Assembly (NCBI GenBank): GCA_035236585.1
Contig: CP141138.1
Span: 25,927,437-25,991,436, forward strand
Direction of reading: 5' to 3'
Source of the DNA: Warburgia ugandensis
Taxonomy: Eukaryota; Streptophyta; Magnoliopsida; Canellales; Canellaceae
DNA: 64,000 nt
Shown here: one piece after another, positions 63,310 to 64,000 of the stretch
How positions within the stretch are numbered: position 1 is the stretch's first letter
Layout: each line of letters starts with the position of its first letter
Made by a program: the position numbers and the translations under genes
Notes under the pieces: generated by a model
The model's input: only the letters and a program-made list of their open reading frames with translations
What the model was told of the DNA's origin: nothing
Database searches by the model: none

Positions 63310-63535
63310 TTCATGCTGAAGAAGTACATCGCAAACCATACTCATATCCTGGATCTAGTACCAACTGACTTACAGCCACACATGATTTTTTAGGAACAAC
63401 AAGTGAGGATCATTGATAGGAAGGATAAGGTATTACAAACCAATACTATTAGCATCGTCAAGGTTCTATGGCAGCATCACTCATGTGAGGAGGTCACTTG
63501 GAAGTTGAGGACAATGATCCCTGAGTTGTTCTAAA
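63310..63535 (+). mobile_element. C-terminal (chromodomain-type) region of the Gypsy polyprotein
   Basis: Reads KYIANHTHILDLVPTDLQPH, then VRIIDRKDKVLQTNTISIVK and VLWQHHSCEEVTWKL. This matches the C-terminal end of plant chromoviruses (...ILDRKxxxLRxKxIxxVKVLWxxHxxEEATWE...), which may direct insertion to chromatin. One stop lies inside, and the frame ends at 63534. Confidence 0.75.
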
Positions 63536-63590
63536 TGTTGATGCACACCTACATAATTTTGGGGACAAAATGTTTATATGGGAGGAAGAG

Positions 63591-64000
63591 TATAATTTAT
63601 ATAAATACACAATTCCAATGAATAAATTAATTTTTTTTTTTAAATGGGGTAAATTTTTTCTTCTTATTATTTAGTATTTAATCAGTTTTCCTTATATATT
63701 AAGGAGGGGAGTTCACTAACATTGAATGGAAGCATCAGGAAATTAAGTTAGGATATAAATTGAGAAAAATTGTTCGGAAGATCCAAATAATTAGAAGTAA
63801 TTTTCTTAGTTAGGGGAATTATTACAATTTCATTAAGTGGGCCATAAAAGGAAACTATAATTAAAAACAATGTCAAAACGATGAATGAATGGGCCACTTT
63901 TTAAGGGAATTTCTAGTCTAAGCCCAAAACAAAGCCCATGGTGAAATTCTAACTAATTAGTATATTACTGGTTAGTGTCCAATTGCAAATTTTACCCTGA
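63591..64000 (+). mobile_element. 3' LTR of the chromovirus-like element, start only
   Basis: The polypurine tract ATGGGAGGAAGAG (63578-63590) is followed by TATAATTTATATAAATACAC, which aligns with the 5' LTR start at 56355 (TGTAATATATG...). TG has become TA. Similarity beyond the first 60 bp is hard to follow. The LTR runs off the window. Confidence 0.65.

Overview
The window looks like intergenic nuclear DNA of a flowering plant. The evidence is an intronless CBL-interacting protein kinase gene, a decayed pentatricopeptide-repeat (PPR) gene, tRNA-derived SINEs that resemble the plant Au SINE family, RTE-type LINEs, Copia, Athila-like and chromovirus-like LTR retrotransposons, a TRIM element, and long GA, TC and AC microsatellites. 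The species cannot be named from this sequence. The only coding gene I consider intact is the kinase at 8816-10138 (+), very close to the CIPK6 type. No rRNA gene, free-standing tRNA gene, CRISPR array or bacterial-style operon is visible. All identities were judged by eye; no search was run.

Layout. 1-8.5 kb: non-coding flank with one Copia LTR and two SINEs, one with a perfect 17-bp target-site duplication. 8.5-10.5 kb: kinase gene with a candidate TATA box, two overlapping upstream ORFs and a pyrimidine-rich leader. 10.5-14.3 kb: SINE fragments and a PPR pseudogene split by an RTE LINE. 14.3-17.7 kb: AT-rich DNA with a possible Helitron 5' end. 17.7-21.7 kb and 33.3-39.6 kb: two direct copies of one roughly 4-kb segment. 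The second copy carries three later insertions, one a 5'-truncated LINE with a 13-bp target duplication. Between them, 21.7-33.3 kb: a Copia 3' end (+), a Copia polyprotein with its 3' LTR (-), and a long Gypsy-type LTR that cuts the second Copia. 39.6-44 kb: a truncated SINE, a 126-bp minisatellite and a head-to-head pair of TRIM elements. 44-46.1 kb: a Copia gag-pol fossil cut in its reverse transcriptase. 46.1-55.3 kb: an Athila-like Gypsy element (3-kb LTR, primer site, gag, protease) with an RTE LINE in its leader. 55.7-64 kb: LTR fragments and a nearly complete chromovirus-like Gypsy element (2.8-kb LTR, primer site, gag, protease, RT, RNase H, integrase, C-terminal domain, start of the 3' LTR).

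Apart from the kinase gene the window is a record of nested insertion and decay. Element frames are full of stops, several of which fit loss of CpG sites (CGA to TGA). Order can be read in places: the Gypsy LTR at 29261 interrupts Copia; the Athila LTR at 46119 abuts a broken Copia; LINE and LTR insertions sit in only one copy of the duplication. I see no convincing new functional system. The best leads are the duplicated segment with its empty sites, the TRIM inverted pair, and the upstream ORFs of the kinase gene.
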